Shown here: positions 49,987 to 61,436 of the stretch, piece after piece | Layout of the letters: each line of letters opens with the position of its first letter | Position numbering within the stretch: position 1 is the stretch's first letter | Source of the DNA: Massilia sp. YIM B02769 | GTDB taxonomy: Bacteria; Pseudomonadota; Gammaproteobacteria; Burkholderiales; Burkholderiaceae_D | Assembly: GCF_030411995.1 (NCBI RefSeq) | Contig: NZ_JASNRC010000016.1 | Coordinates: 61,212-125,211 of the forward strand | Reading direction: 5' to 3' | Length of the DNA stretch: 64,000 bases | Notes under the pieces: model-generated | What the model was told of the DNA's origin: nothing | The model's input: only the letters and a program-made list of their open reading frames with translations | The model's database searches: none | Program-made: the position numbers and the translations under genes

Positions 49987-51858
49987 TTACCCCGCAGCCG
50001 CCATGACAGGCGCCGCCTGCACCAACTGCAAATTGGCAGCGCCGGTGCGCAGCGGCGTGACCGTGCCATCGAACTGATAGCTACTCGCTTCGTGCACTTC
50101 CCACGCGCCTTCGCCCAGCAGGCGCAGCACATGCGTGTGGTGGCGCAGCACGGCCGGACGGTGCGCGATGCTGATCAGGGTGGTGCCGCTTTCGCGCAGG
50201 CGTGCATACAAGGACGCCTCGTTGGCGCTGTCGAGCGCACTGGTGGCTTCGTCGAGGATGACGATGGACGGCGCATGCACCAGCACGCGGGCAAAGGCCA
50301 GGCGCTGCTGCTCGCCGACCGACAGCACTTTTTCCCAGTCCTGCACCGCATCCAGCCCGCCCACGCGCTCGGCCAGGCGCGGCAGGTGCACCTGTTCCAG
50401 GATCGCCAGCAACTGCGCGTCGTCGAGCGCCGACTGCCCGCTCGGGTACAGCAGCTGGCTGCGCAGCGTGCCCGCCTGCAGATAGGGCTGCTGGGGCAGG
50501 AAGAAGAAGCTCTCCAGCGGCGGGTGGTGGATGGTGCCGCTGCCGGTGTTCCACAGCCCCGCGATGGCACGCAGCAGCGAACTCTTGCCGCAGCCGCTTT
50601 CGCCGGTGATCAGGAGGGCGTCGCCCGGCTTCAGGATCAGGCTCAGTTCCTTGATCAGCACCCGCTCGGATCGCGGCGGATGCAGGGTCAGGGATTCCAG
50701 TGCGAGGTGGCTGGAAGGCTGCATCCGGATGCACGGCTGCGCGGCGTCGGCAGCGGCGCTGGTGGCCTCTGGCTCCGTCTCCGGCAGCATCAGCCGCGAC
50801 AGGGCTTGCAGCCGGTCGATGCCCGCCACGAAGCGGCTCAGGCTCTCGAAGTTATCGACGATCACGCCGACGGCGGTCAGCACTGCCGTGAAGGCGCCGG
50901 CCGCCTGCACCGCGCGGCCCACTTCCAGCTCGCCCGACAGCACGCCCTGGGCCAGGATCACGAAGGGCAGCACCAGCGTCAATTGGCTGAAGGTGCGCTG
51001 GAACAGGTTGAGCGAACACTGCTTCCTGATCAGCTGCGCGAAGTTCTTGATCACGCTGTCGAACTTGCCGTCGATATGCGCGCGTTCCTGGGCTTCGCCG
51101 CGGTAGAAGGCAATCGATTCGGCATTCTCACGCAGGCGCATCAGGCTGAAACGGAAATCCGCTTCGCGCCGCAGCTGCCAGAAGTTCAGCTGGATCAGCG
51201 GATTGCCGAAGACGTAGAGGGCGACGACCGTGCCCACCAGCGCATACACCGCCAGCACGCCGACCAGCACCTTGGAGATCGACCACAGCACGGCGCTGAA
51301 GGCCACCAATTGCATGATCGAGCCGATGAAGATCAGCAGGAAGTGGATCGACCGGCCGGTAAAGGTGTTGATGTCTTCGCTGATGCGCTGGTCGGGGTTG
51401 TCGATCTCGCTGTTCGAGCCGAGCGCGTAGTACTTGCGGCCTGTCAGGTAGCCGTCGAGGAAGCGGCCGGTCAGCCAGCGCCGCCACCCGTTGGCGAAAC
51501 GGTCGCGCATGTAGTAATAGAAGGCATACACCGGCACCGCAAAGGCCAGCACGAACAGGCAGGCGCGCACGGAGTTCCAGAAGCGGTCGCTGTTCCTGCC
51601 CGCCAGCGCCGAGGTCATTTCGCCCGCCTGGTTGTTCAGCATGACGGCCAGCTTGGTCTCGACCAGCATCAGCACGATCAGGAGCAGCAGCAAGGCCCAG
51701 GCGCTGCGCTTTTCCTCGCCCAGCCAGTAGGGCTTGGCCACGTTCACGAACTGCTTCCATGCAGTCAGCGACAAGGCTGCCGCCCGCCGCTTGTCGTTCG
51801 ATGACGCTGGGACCTCGGTGGTCCCGGTGGCGGAAGGTGCGGAGCTGGGCGTGTTCAT
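49987..51858 (-). CDS. YddA/SbmA-type ABC transporter (permease fused to ATPase)
   Basis: The 623-residue protein has an N-terminal membrane domain of the SbmA/BacA type (ABC_membrane_2; about 50-370, including GRKYYALGSNSEIDNPDQRI). It is fused to an ATPase with Walker A GESGCGKSS, signature LSVGEQQRLAFARV and Walker B IVILDEATSALD. Related proteins are E. coli YddA, mycobacterial Rv1819c and plant-pathogen FusD, which move peptides, corrinoids or similar compounds across the inner membrane. A TonB receptor gene lies directly upstream on the same strand (111 bases), the same pairing as E. coli yddB-yddA. Confidence 0.9.
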   Translation of the reverse strand: MNTPSSAPSATGTTEVPASSNDKRRAAALSLTAWKQFVNVAKPYWLGEEKRSAWALLLLLIVLMLVETKLAVMLNNQAGEMTSALAGRNSDRFWNSVRACLFVLAFAVPVYAFYYYMRDRFANGWRRWLTGRFLDGYLTGRKYYALGSNSEIDNPDQRISEDINTFTGRSIHFLLIFIGSIMQLVAFSAVLWSISKVLVGVLAVYALVGTVVALYVFGNPLIQLNFWQLRREADFRFSLMRLRENAESIAFYRGEAQERAHIDGKFDSVIKNFAQLIRKQCSLNLFQRTFSQLTLVLPFVILAQGVLSGELEVGRAVQAAGAFTAVLTAVGVIVDNFESLSRFVAGIDRLQALSRLMLPETEPEATSAAADAAQPCIRMQPSSHLALESLTLHPPRSERVLIKELSLILKPGDALLITGESGCGKSSLLRAIAGLWNTGSGTIHHPPLESFFFLPQQPYLQAGTLRSQLLYPSGQSALDDAQLLAILEQVHLPRLAERVGGLDAVQDWEKVLSVGEQQRLAFARVLVHAPSIVILDEATSALDSANEASLYARLRESGTTLISIAHRPAVLRHHTHVLRLLGEGAWEVHEASSYQFDGTVTPLRTGAANLQLVQAAPVMAAAG

Positions 51859-51969
51859 GATTCGTCACTTGCTGTGGTCAACCGGCGGTTGCTGTACGAC
51901 CCCAGCATAGGACCGCGCCCGGCCCTGTTCAGTGCGGAAACAAACACAGCATGTATTTATACTTTCCTG

Positions 51970-54405
51970 TTAGAACGCATATTCGGCGCGGGCGTAGTAG
52001 CTGCGGCCATTGATGCCGAAGGGGCAGGTTTCCCAGCAGTGGGTGAAGCCCATCTGCGGGAAGGGGGCGGCGCGCACCGGGTCCCAGCGCGTCGGGTAGG
52101 TGTCGAAGACGTTGTTGGCGCCGGCCGACAAACTCAGGTTGCGCGACACGGAGAAACGCAGCGCCAGGTCGACCAGCCACTTCGCATCCCAGGTCTGGAC
52201 ATAGGGCGTGGTGAAGCCCTGGCCCTGCACCTTGCCGTAGTAATTCGCGCGCAGGTTCGCGTTCCAGGCGCCGCGCGTGAAATCGGCGGCCACCACGTGG
52301 TGCTGGCGCGGCTGGCCGCGTTCGATCAGCGTCACCTGCGCATCGTCGAACAGCTGGGCGCCGCTCAGCACGCTCGATTGCGAATGGCGCGCTTTCACCT
52401 TCGTGCGGTTCAGGCCCAACTGGCCGGACAGCACCAGCTTGCCGCCGGCGACGCCGCGCGTGGTGTGCTCGGCGGTGATGTCCAGTCCGCGCGTTTCGGT
52501 GTCGATCGCGTTGGTGAAGAACTGGGCCTGGCCGACGCGCAGCGGCGCCAGGATGGTGCGGATCGGGCAGGCGGCCGGCGTGGCGCAGGCGCCGGTTTCG
52601 GGCGAGATCGTGCTGGAAAAGACGATGCGGTCGTCGATGTCGGTGCGCCAGACGTCGGCCGTGATGCTGAAGTTCGGCGCCGGACGCAGTAGGATGCCGG
52701 CGCTGGCGCTGCGCGATGTCTCTTCCTTCAGCGGCGCGATGCCGAAGGCGCGCGTCACCGGGCTGCCTTCGCGTGCGGTGAGGGTGTCGGTGAGCACGCC
52801 GGCGCCGTTCAAATTGGTCGACACCGAGCTGTAGAACTTCTGCTGCACCGACGGCGCCCGGAAACCCGTGGACGCGCTGGCGCGCAAGGCGACACTGCGG
52901 CTCGGGTCGTAGCGGGCAATGAGCTTGCCCGTGGTGGTGCTGCCGAAGTCGGAATAGCGCTCGCGCCGCAGGGCCGAGCCGAGCGTGAGCTGCTCGCTCC
53001 ATTTGTGTTCGGCGTCGATGTAGAAGGCGGTGTTGTGGCGGCCTGCATAGACTTCATTGGCCGGCGTGTAGCCGGGGAAGCCCTGGATGCCGGCCTGGGC
53101 GATGCCGCCGTGCTGGTCGCGGATGCGCAGCGCCGGGTTGTTGGTGCGGCCGTACTGGTACGACACCGGCTCGCCCGCCTCGATGCGGTAGCTGTCGCGC
53201 CGGTACTCGAAGCCGGCACCGACGAAAATCGGCTGATCGAGGAAGTGCAGCGTGCCCTTCAGGTCGAGGTTGAAGGTCGACTGGTGGAAGCCCAGCGTGC
53301 CGGTATAGGCCTCGAAGGGCGACTCGCACTTGCAGGGATTCTCGTACCAGTAGCTGACGTTGATCGAATTGCGTTCGTTGAACACCAGTTCGCTGCGGCC
53401 GTGGTTGAAGCTGGCGTCATATTTCCAGCCGCCGCCCAGCTCCCCGCGATAGCCGAAGGCCAGTGAAGCGTCGCGCACTTCGGTACGGATCTCGGGCAGG
53501 AAGCCGTCCGGGTACACGGCCGGCACGTTGCGCGCATCTTCGCGCGGGCGGAAGAAACCGGCCGCTTCGCCAGTGCGCTTCGAGGCGCCGCCGAACAGGT
53601 AGAGTTCTCCGCCGCCGAGCGGCAGCGCGGCATTCGTCCACACATAGGCGTCCTTGGCGCGGCTGTCGCCGATGCGCTGGGTCACGCGCGCCGGCGTCAC
53701 CCGCAGCGTGTCCGGTCCGGCGCGGTTGGTTTCGCCGCGGCGGCGGCCTTCGATGGCAAGGGACAGGAAACCGCCATCCGAACCCAGCGCAAAGCCGTGG
53801 TATGCGCTGGCGCCGAAGGTGTCGCCGTCACCCTCGGACGTGGTGCCGGCGCTGGCGCCGACCAGGCTTTTGCCCGCCCCTTCCTTCAGCACGATGTTGA
53901 TCACGCCGGCAATCGCGTCCGAGCCGTACTGGGAGGCGGCGCCGTCGCGCAGCACTTCGATGTGGTCGATGGCCGACATCGGGATCGCATTGATGTCGGT
54001 GCCGGCCGAGCCGCGTCCGACCGTCTGCTGCACGTTCACCAGCGCCTGCTGGTGGCGCCGCTTGCCGTTCACCAGCACCAACAGCTGGTCCGGCCCCAGG
54101 CCGCGCAGGGTGGCCGGGCGGATGATGTCGGTGCCGTCGCTGATGAAGGTGGTGCTGAAGTTGAACGAGGGGTCGAGTTCCTGCAGCGCCTTGCCCAGCT
54201 CCAGGGTACCGGTCGACGCCAGGTCCTGGCTGCCCACCAGGCCGACCGGCACTGCCGTGTCGAGGGCCGAGCGGGCGGCGGCGCGCGAGCCGATCACCAC
54301 CACGGTATGGGGCGCCTCCTGGTCGGCAGTCTGTGCCTGCGCTTGCGGAAAGGCGGCCAGCAGGGCGGCGGCGAGCAGGGTGGGATGCAGCGTGGGGTGG
54401 ATCAT
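51970..54405 (-). CDS. TonB-dependent outer-membrane receptor next to the ABC transporter
   Basis: The 811-residue protein has a signal peptide (about 1-24, PQAQAQTAD) and a plug domain with VVVIGSRAAARSALDTAVPV, LRGLGPDQLLVLVNGKRRHQ and DHIEVLRDGAASQYGSDAIAG. A long barrel ends in RSYYARAEYAF with the expected C-terminal Phe. The barrel contains unusual cysteine pairs (NPCKCES and THCWETCPFG). Because an SbmA/YddA-type transporter follows in the same operon, the ligand may be a peptide or a small protein instead of a siderophore. The ligand is not identified. Confidence 0.9.
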   Translation of the reverse strand: MIHPTLHPTLLAAALLAAFPQAQAQTADQEAPHTVVVIGSRAAARSALDTAVPVGLVGSQDLASTGTLELGKALQELDPSFNFSTTFISDGTDIIRPATLRGLGPDQLLVLVNGKRRHQQALVNVQQTVGRGSAGTDINAIPMSAIDHIEVLRDGAASQYGSDAIAGVINIVLKEGAGKSLVGASAGTTSEGDGDTFGASAYHGFALGSDGGFLSLAIEGRRRGETNRAGPDTLRVTPARVTQRIGDSRAKDAYVWTNAALPLGGGELYLFGGASKRTGEAAGFFRPREDARNVPAVYPDGFLPEIRTEVRDASLAFGYRGELGGGWKYDASFNHGRSELVFNERNSINVSYWYENPCKCESPFEAYTGTLGFHQSTFNLDLKGTLHFLDQPIFVGAGFEYRRDSYRIEAGEPVSYQYGRTNNPALRIRDQHGGIAQAGIQGFPGYTPANEVYAGRHNTAFYIDAEHKWSEQLTLGSALRRERYSDFGSTTTGKLIARYDPSRSVALRASASTGFRAPSVQQKFYSSVSTNLNGAGVLTDTLTAREGSPVTRAFGIAPLKEETSRSASAGILLRPAPNFSITADVWRTDIDDRIVFSSTISPETGACATPAACPIRTILAPLRVGQAQFFTNAIDTETRGLDITAEHTTRGVAGGKLVLSGQLGLNRTKVKARHSQSSVLSGAQLFDDAQVTLIERGQPRQHHVVAADFTRGAWNANLRANYYGKVQGQGFTTPYVQTWDAKWLVDLALRFSVSRNLSLSAGANNVFDTYPTRWDPVRAAPFPQMGFTHCWETCPFGINGRSYYARAEYAF

Positions 54406-54611
54406 CGCGGTTCCTCATTGAAGATGGTCATTGACCGGGAAATCTTGCTCGCGATAACTCTTCTGGGCTTGCGATGCGACAACACTGCCACGGGAAGCCT
54501 GCTCCCTGTGTCTAACTGGCAACACCTAGCTGAACAGTCTGTTTATTTCCTCTAGACAATAAAGTAAAGTTGTCATGTTGGAATTACAAACAGACAATCG
54601 AAAGGTGTGCA

Positions 54612-55823
54612 ATGGATTTGGTGTACAAGAACGAGCGCTCGCTGTTCGTCGTGATGCTGGTGTTGTCGCTGATCGTCTGGGCCGGCCTGGTGGCAGGCAT
54701 GGGCGGGGCGGTGTTCGGTTACGCGCTGATGTTCTTCCTGTTCTACTGCTTCGCGCAGTCCGCCCTGATCTCCTACCTCAAGGGCAATGCCGTGCGCATC
54801 ACGCCCGAGCAGTTTCCCGACCTCGACGCGCAGATCAACGCCTGCTGCTTCAAGCTGGGCCTGGAGCGCGCGCCAGACGCCTACCTGCTGCAGATGGGCG
54901 GCTCGCTGAATGCCTTTGCCACCCGCTTCCTCGGGCGCGACTTCCTGGTGCTGTACTCGGACGTGGTCGACGGCCTGCACGACAACCCGGACGCCCTGAA
55001 TTTCTACATCGGCCATGAGATCGGCCACATCAAGCGCAAGCACCTGAGCTGGGGCACCGTGCTGCTGCCGGCCTCGATCCTGCCGCTGATCGGCGCCGCC
55101 TATTCGCGCGCCCGCGAGTACACCTGCGACCGCCACGGCCTGGCCGCCTGCGAGCAGCCGGTCAACGCCGAATTCGGCATGGCCGCGCTGGCGGCCGGCG
55201 GCAAGCGCTGGCGCACCATGAACAACAGCGCCTTCATCGAGCAGTCGCGCGAGACCGAGGGCTTCTGGATGTCCTTCCACGAACTGGTCGGCGACTACCC
55301 GTGGCTGGTCAAGCGCATGGCCGCGGTACGCGCCCTGGCTGCCGGCCAGGAGCCGCGGCAGCCGCGCCGCCACCTGCTGGCGACGCTGCTGGCGCTGTTC
55401 GTGCCGCGCCTGGGAGGCGCCGCCGCCGGCAGCATGGGCGGCCTGATCGCGCTGGTGGCGATGGCCGGCATCCTGGCGGCGGTCGCCATTCCGGCCTACC
55501 AGGAATACACGCACAAGGCGGTGGCGATGAGCGCCTACGCCACCGGCCAGCAGGCCAGCGCCAAGGTCGAGCACTACCTGGCCGAACATGGCCGCATCCC
55601 GACGCTGGCCCAGGCCGGCATCCCGGCCAATCCGGGCGGGCAGGTGCGCGAAATCGAGATCGATCCGAAGAACGCCGTGCTGCGCGTGATGACCAGCATC
55701 GACACGAAAGAGGGCGCCGGCACGCTGGTGTTCGAGCCCTCGCTCGACGAGGACGGCAAGGTGTCGTGGAGCTGCAGCGCCGAAGGCATCGCGCAGCGTG
55801 CCTTGCCGGCGGAGTGCCAGTGA
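54612..55823 (+). CDS. M48 metalloprotease fused to a type IV pilin-like C-terminus
   Basis: The 403-residue protein has two N-terminal helices (about 11-30 and 31-55) and an HtpX-like M48 peptidase domain with zinc motif HEIGH (135-139) and the later Glu in SRAREYTCDRHG (Glu169). From about 277 to 403 it resembles a type IV pilin: the helix LIALVAMAGILAAVAIPAYQ, then EYTHKAVAMSAYATGQQ and the beta-rich globular part ending in a Cys pair (SCSAEG...ECQ). The pilin leader cleavage site and Glu5 are replaced, so it cannot be processed as a normal pilin. The ATG at 54612 follows AAAGG. The whole is an unusual fusion. Confidence 0.88.
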   Translation: MDLVYKNERSLFVVMLVLSLIVWAGLVAGMGGAVFGYALMFFLFYCFAQSALISYLKGNAVRITPEQFPDLDAQINACCFKLGLERAPDAYLLQMGGSLNAFATRFLGRDFLVLYSDVVDGLHDNPDALNFYIGHEIGHIKRKHLSWGTVLLPASILPLIGAAYSRAREYTCDRHGLAACEQPVNAEFGMAALAAGGKRWRTMNNSAFIEQSRETEGFWMSFHELVGDYPWLVKRMAAVRALAAGQEPRQPRRHLLATLLALFVPRLGGAAAGSMGGLIALVAMAGILAAVAIPAYQEYTHKAVAMSAYATGQQASAKVEHYLAEHGRIPTLAQAGIPANPGGQVREIEIDPKNAVLRVMTSIDTKEGAGTLVFEPSLDEDGKVSWSCSAEGIAQRALPAECQ

Positions 55824-55852
55824 TCGTGTGACTGTTGGAGCGCGGTCTTATT

Positions 55853-55954
55853 TGAGCGCCTGACAAAACCTTCAGGGCAAGGCGCACCGGCGAAGACAGT
55901 ACGCTAGTACGGCGAGACGGTGCAACGCTGCCATGGAGGTTTTTCAGGCGCTCA
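55853..55954. repeat. 102-bp imperfect palindrome between convergent genes
   Basis: The outer arms TGAGCGCCTGA and TCAGGCGCTCA are perfect, followed by AAAACCT/AGGTTTT. The arms remain partly complementary down to a centre at GTACGCTAGTAC (about 55899-55910). It would fold into one long cruciform or transcript hairpin. Its right end includes the TGA stop of the spermidine-synthase-like gene (TCA at 55952-55954). Unlike the GTAG elements, only one copy is present in the window. Confidence 0.8.
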
Positions 55955-56728
55955 TTCTGTCTGGTCGCGCATCCACTCCTTCAGGCCATTCACCCAGTTC
56001 TTGGCCGGCAGGTTGTAGCGCCGCTTGATCTCGCCGGCACGCTCGTAGAGCACGGCGAAGTCGATCTGCGGCGCGTTCTTGAAGGCGATGACGACGATGT
56101 TCGCGTCGTGCACCTCGGGCAGCCAGACCACGGCGTCGAACACCTCGCGCATCGCATCCAGGTTCTTGTCGTAGCTGGACAGGTCGCCGAACACGTTCGT
56201 GGTCATGATGCCGTTCGGGCTGAGACAGTCGAAGCAGCCTTGATAAAACTCCGGCGTGTCGAGCACCGGGCCGCGCGCTTCCTCGTCGTACAAATCCACC
56301 TGCAGCACGTCGACCTGGCCGTGGTTGGCCGCATCGAGCACGAAGTCGAGCGCGTTCATCTCGCGCACGTCCAGGCGGTGATCGTTCGGCGGCAGCTCGA
56401 ACAGCGCGCGGCAGATGGCGATCACGTTCGGATTCAGTTCGGCCGCGGTCACGCGTGCCTCGGGAAAGCGGCGGTGGCAGAACTTGGTGAGCGCTGCGCT
56501 GCCCAGGCCCAGCTGCACGATGTGGCGCGGATTGTCGAGGAAGAGCAGCCAGGCCATCATCATCTGCACGTATTCCAGCTCGATCGCATCCGGCCGCGCC
56601 AGGCGCATTGCACCCTGTTCCCAGGAAGTGCCGAGGTGCAGCGAGCGCACGCCCTCGAATTCGGTGATGGTGGCGGGTGGGTGGCCCGGCTGGGCGAAGC
56701 GGGGATCGAAGGGAGGCGGCTTGGACAT
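55952..56728 (-). CDS. Spermidine synthase-like Rossmann-fold protein
   Basis: The 258-residue protein has the polyamine-synthase-type fold: HIVQLGLGSAALTKFCHRRFP (SAM-binding loop), VTAAELNPNVIAICRALFELP with the acidic nucleotide-contact residue, and VLQVDLYDEEARGPVL. It lacks the typical substrate-gate residues in the form seen in SpeE, so it may be an orphan member with a different acceptor. Its stop codon falls inside the adjoining 102-bp palindrome. It stands alone, convergent with the protease-pilin gene. Confidence 0.8.
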   Translation of the reverse strand: MSKPPPFDPRFAQPGHPPATITEFEGVRSLHLGTSWEQGAMRLARPDAIELEYVQMMMAWLLFLDNPRHIVQLGLGSAALTKFCHRRFPEARVTAAELNPNVIAICRALFELPPNDHRLDVREMNALDFVLDAANHGQVDVLQVDLYDEEARGPVLDTPEFYQGCFDCLSPNGIMTTNVFGDLSSYDKNLDAMREVFDAVVWLPEVHDANIVVIAFKNAPQIDFAVLYERAGEIKRRYNLPAKNWVNGLKEWMRDQTE

Positions 56729-56783
56729 GGCGAGGCGTTCTGCGGTGAAGGCCGATCTTACCAGAGCACCGCGCCTGCTCGCC

Positions 56784-57386
56784 TCAAGGCGTGCCGTTGC
56801 GGCCGTACTGGCGGCAGGCGTCGCGCGCGTCGAGTTTCTCCAGCCAGGCCGCGACGTGCGGATAATCGGGACGGTCCATCGGCGTCATCAGCCAGCGGTT
56901 GGCGGAGAGGCCCAGCACGATGTCGGCCAGGGTGAAGTCCGCGCCGGCCACATATGCCCCGGTCTTGCCCAGCTGGGCGTCGAGGATGCCCATGTGCCGG
57001 TTCCAGCCCCGGATGCCGGCGTCGATCTGCGCCGGGTCGGTGTGGGCGGGACTGTGCCGCACCAGCGCCATGAAGGCGTAGCGCCAGGCGGTGTTCAGTT
57101 CGGTCGCCTGCCAGTCCATCCATTGTTCGACCTGTGCGCGTGCGCCGGCCTCGCGCGGCAGCAGCGCTTCGCCGTCGTAGCGCGTGCACAGGTAGCGGCT
57201 GATGGTGTTCGATTCCCACAGCACCAGATCACCGTCGACCAGCACCGGCACCATCCGGTTCGGGTTCAGGGCGGCGTGGACCGCGTCGCTCCACTCCTCG
57301 CGCGCAAAGGGCAGGGCGAGTTCGGCGCAGGTCCAGAGCACCTTGCGCACGTTGATCGATGTGGCTTTACCGATAATCTTCAGCAT
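56784..57386 (-). CDS. Glutathione S-transferase family protein
   Basis: The 200-residue protein has an N-terminal thioredoxin-like domain (KATSINVRKVLWTCAELALP, then NRMVPVLVDGDLVLWESNTI) and a C-terminal helical domain with the folding motif FTLADIVLGLS. The Ser in TSINV takes the place of the catalytic residue of the theta-like class. A different GST is at 28062-28682. It lies 24 bases downstream of the histidine kinase stop (57411) on the same strand, so it may be the last gene of that operon. Confidence 0.9.
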   Translation of the reverse strand: MLKIIGKATSINVRKVLWTCAELALPFAREEWSDAVHAALNPNRMVPVLVDGDLVLWESNTISRYLCTRYDGEALLPREAGARAQVEQWMDWQATELNTAWRYAFMALVRHSPAHTDPAQIDAGIRGWNRHMGILDAQLGKTGAYVAGADFTLADIVLGLSANRWLMTPMDRPDYPHVAAWLEKLDARDACRQYGRNGTP

Positions 57387-57410
57387 GCGGCGGCTCCGGT
57401 GAATGAAAGG

Positions 57411-58727
<1,317 letters not shown>

Positions 58728-58766
58728 GGTGGCGGAGCGTCAGCGGGTGTGCGGGCGCTGGTTGGA

Positions 58767-58791
58767 CGCGTGGACGGGAGACCCGTCCACC

Positions 58792-58796
<5 letters not shown>
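58767..58796. repeat. Single GTAG-type REP element
   Basis: A palindrome with stem GTGGACGGG/CCCGTCCAC ends in CCACCCTACG. Its CTA at 58792-58794 is the TAG stop codon of the response-regulator gene. It lies between the regulator and kinase genes inside the operon, so it may reduce downstream transcription or stabilise the upstream mRNA. Confidence 0.8.
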
Positions 58797-60141
<1,345 letters not shown>

Positions 60142-60174
60142 GGCCGTCAGCATAGCATCGCGTCCTGTACTGCG

Positions 60175-61407
60175 TCAGGTACTGCGGGTGGCCAGGGCCG
60201 GCGAGATGCTCGCCGCGCGCCAGGCCGGCCCATAGGCCGACAGGATGCCGATGGCCCAGAACACGATGGCCCCAGCCACCAGGTACACCAGCGGCAGGCG
60301 CGCCATCTCCAGGCGCGACACCAGCAGCGCGTTCAGGCCTACGCCCAGCAGCACGCCGCCAACGACGCCGGCGCTGGTGATCATCACGTTCTCGACGATG
60401 AAGTAGCGCAGGATGTCGAGCTTCCTGGCGCCAAGGGCGCGGCGCACGCCGATCTGCTTGCGGCGCTGGTTCACCCACAGGGTGGCCATGCCGACGATGC
60501 CGCTGCAGGTAATCAGGAGCAGCAGCGCGCTGACGGTGACCAGCATCCACGACAGGGCGGTATCGGCGCGGTAGCGGTCCTTGCGGTCGTCCTCGACGGT
60601 CTTGATGCGCAGGATCATCGGCGTGGCCGAGGACTTGCGCAGCGCCTGCTCGGCTTCCTGCATCACGCGGTCGCGCTGGCCCGGTTCGCTGCGGATCGCA
60701 TACATCGCGCCGCCGTTGCCGTACTGGCGCGCCGGCATGATCAGCGAAAAGATGCCGGTCTCGCCGATCTCGGCGTGGGCGCTGATCAGGTCTTCGACGA
60801 CGCCGATCACCTGGGCGCCGGTCGCCGAGCTGCCGGTGCCGAAGTACATGGTCTTGCCGACCGCCGGCGCGCCCGGCCACAGTTTGTCGGCCAGCGGCCT
60901 GGTGACGATCACCAGGGTCGGCACCTCGGCATTCGTCTGCTCGTTCACCTCGGGGATGTCCTGCGGGTGGAAGTCGCGTCCTTCCACCAGCTTCAGGCCC
61001 AGGGTCTTGACCATCGAGTCGCCCGTGAAATAGGTCGCGGCGTAGCCGCTCTCGCGCTGCTGGCGGTTGTCGGCGGCGATGCTGGTGGTGCCGCCGCTTT
61101 GCGACATCGGCATCTGCGACACCTGCGCCACCGAGGCCACGCCCGGCACGGCGCGCAGCACCTCGAGCTCGCGCTTGATGGTGGCCAGCATCTGGTCCGG
61201 CGTGTCCTGGTTCAGGTTACGCACCGAAAAATAGAAGGTCGCGGCTTCGTCGGATAGTCCCGACGGGCGCGCCGCCACTTCGCGCCGTTCGTTCACGATG
61301 TGCAGGGCGTTGGCCAGGATCGCCAGGCTGAGCGCAACCTGCATCGCCACCAGGATCGGGCCGGTCTTGTTGCGCAGCAGCGCGGACAGGATGGGTCGGA
61401 TTTCCAT
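60175..61407 (-). CDS. MacB/FtsX-type ABC permease (second of pair)
   Basis: The 410-residue membrane protein has one N-terminal helix (about 18-38), a large periplasmic MacB-type domain (about 40-275) and three C-terminal helices, including MLVTVSALLLLITCSGIVG and the FtsX motif WVNQRRKQIGVRRALGARK. It lies 29 bases after another permease gene and shares the same layout with it. The two probably form a heterodimer with the ATPase at 62755-63477. Confidence 0.92.
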   Translation of the reverse strand: MEIRPILSALLRNKTGPILVAMQVALSLAILANALHIVNERREVAARPSGLSDEAATFYFSVRNLNQDTPDQMLATIKRELEVLRAVPGVASVAQVSQMPMSQSGGTTSIAADNRQQRESGYAATYFTGDSMVKTLGLKLVEGRDFHPQDIPEVNEQTNAEVPTLVIVTRPLADKLWPGAPAVGKTMYFGTGSSATGAQVIGVVEDLISAHAEIGETGIFSLIMPARQYGNGGAMYAIRSEPGQRDRVMQEAEQALRKSSATPMILRIKTVEDDRKDRYRADTALSWMLVTVSALLLLITCSGIVGMATLWVNQRRKQIGVRRALGARKLDILRYFIVENVMITSAGVVGGVLLGVGLNALLVSRLEMARLPLVYLVAGAIVFWAIGILSAYGPAWRAASISPALATRST

Positions 61408-61436
61408 GTTCAGTCTCTCTTATGATCGGTGGACGG

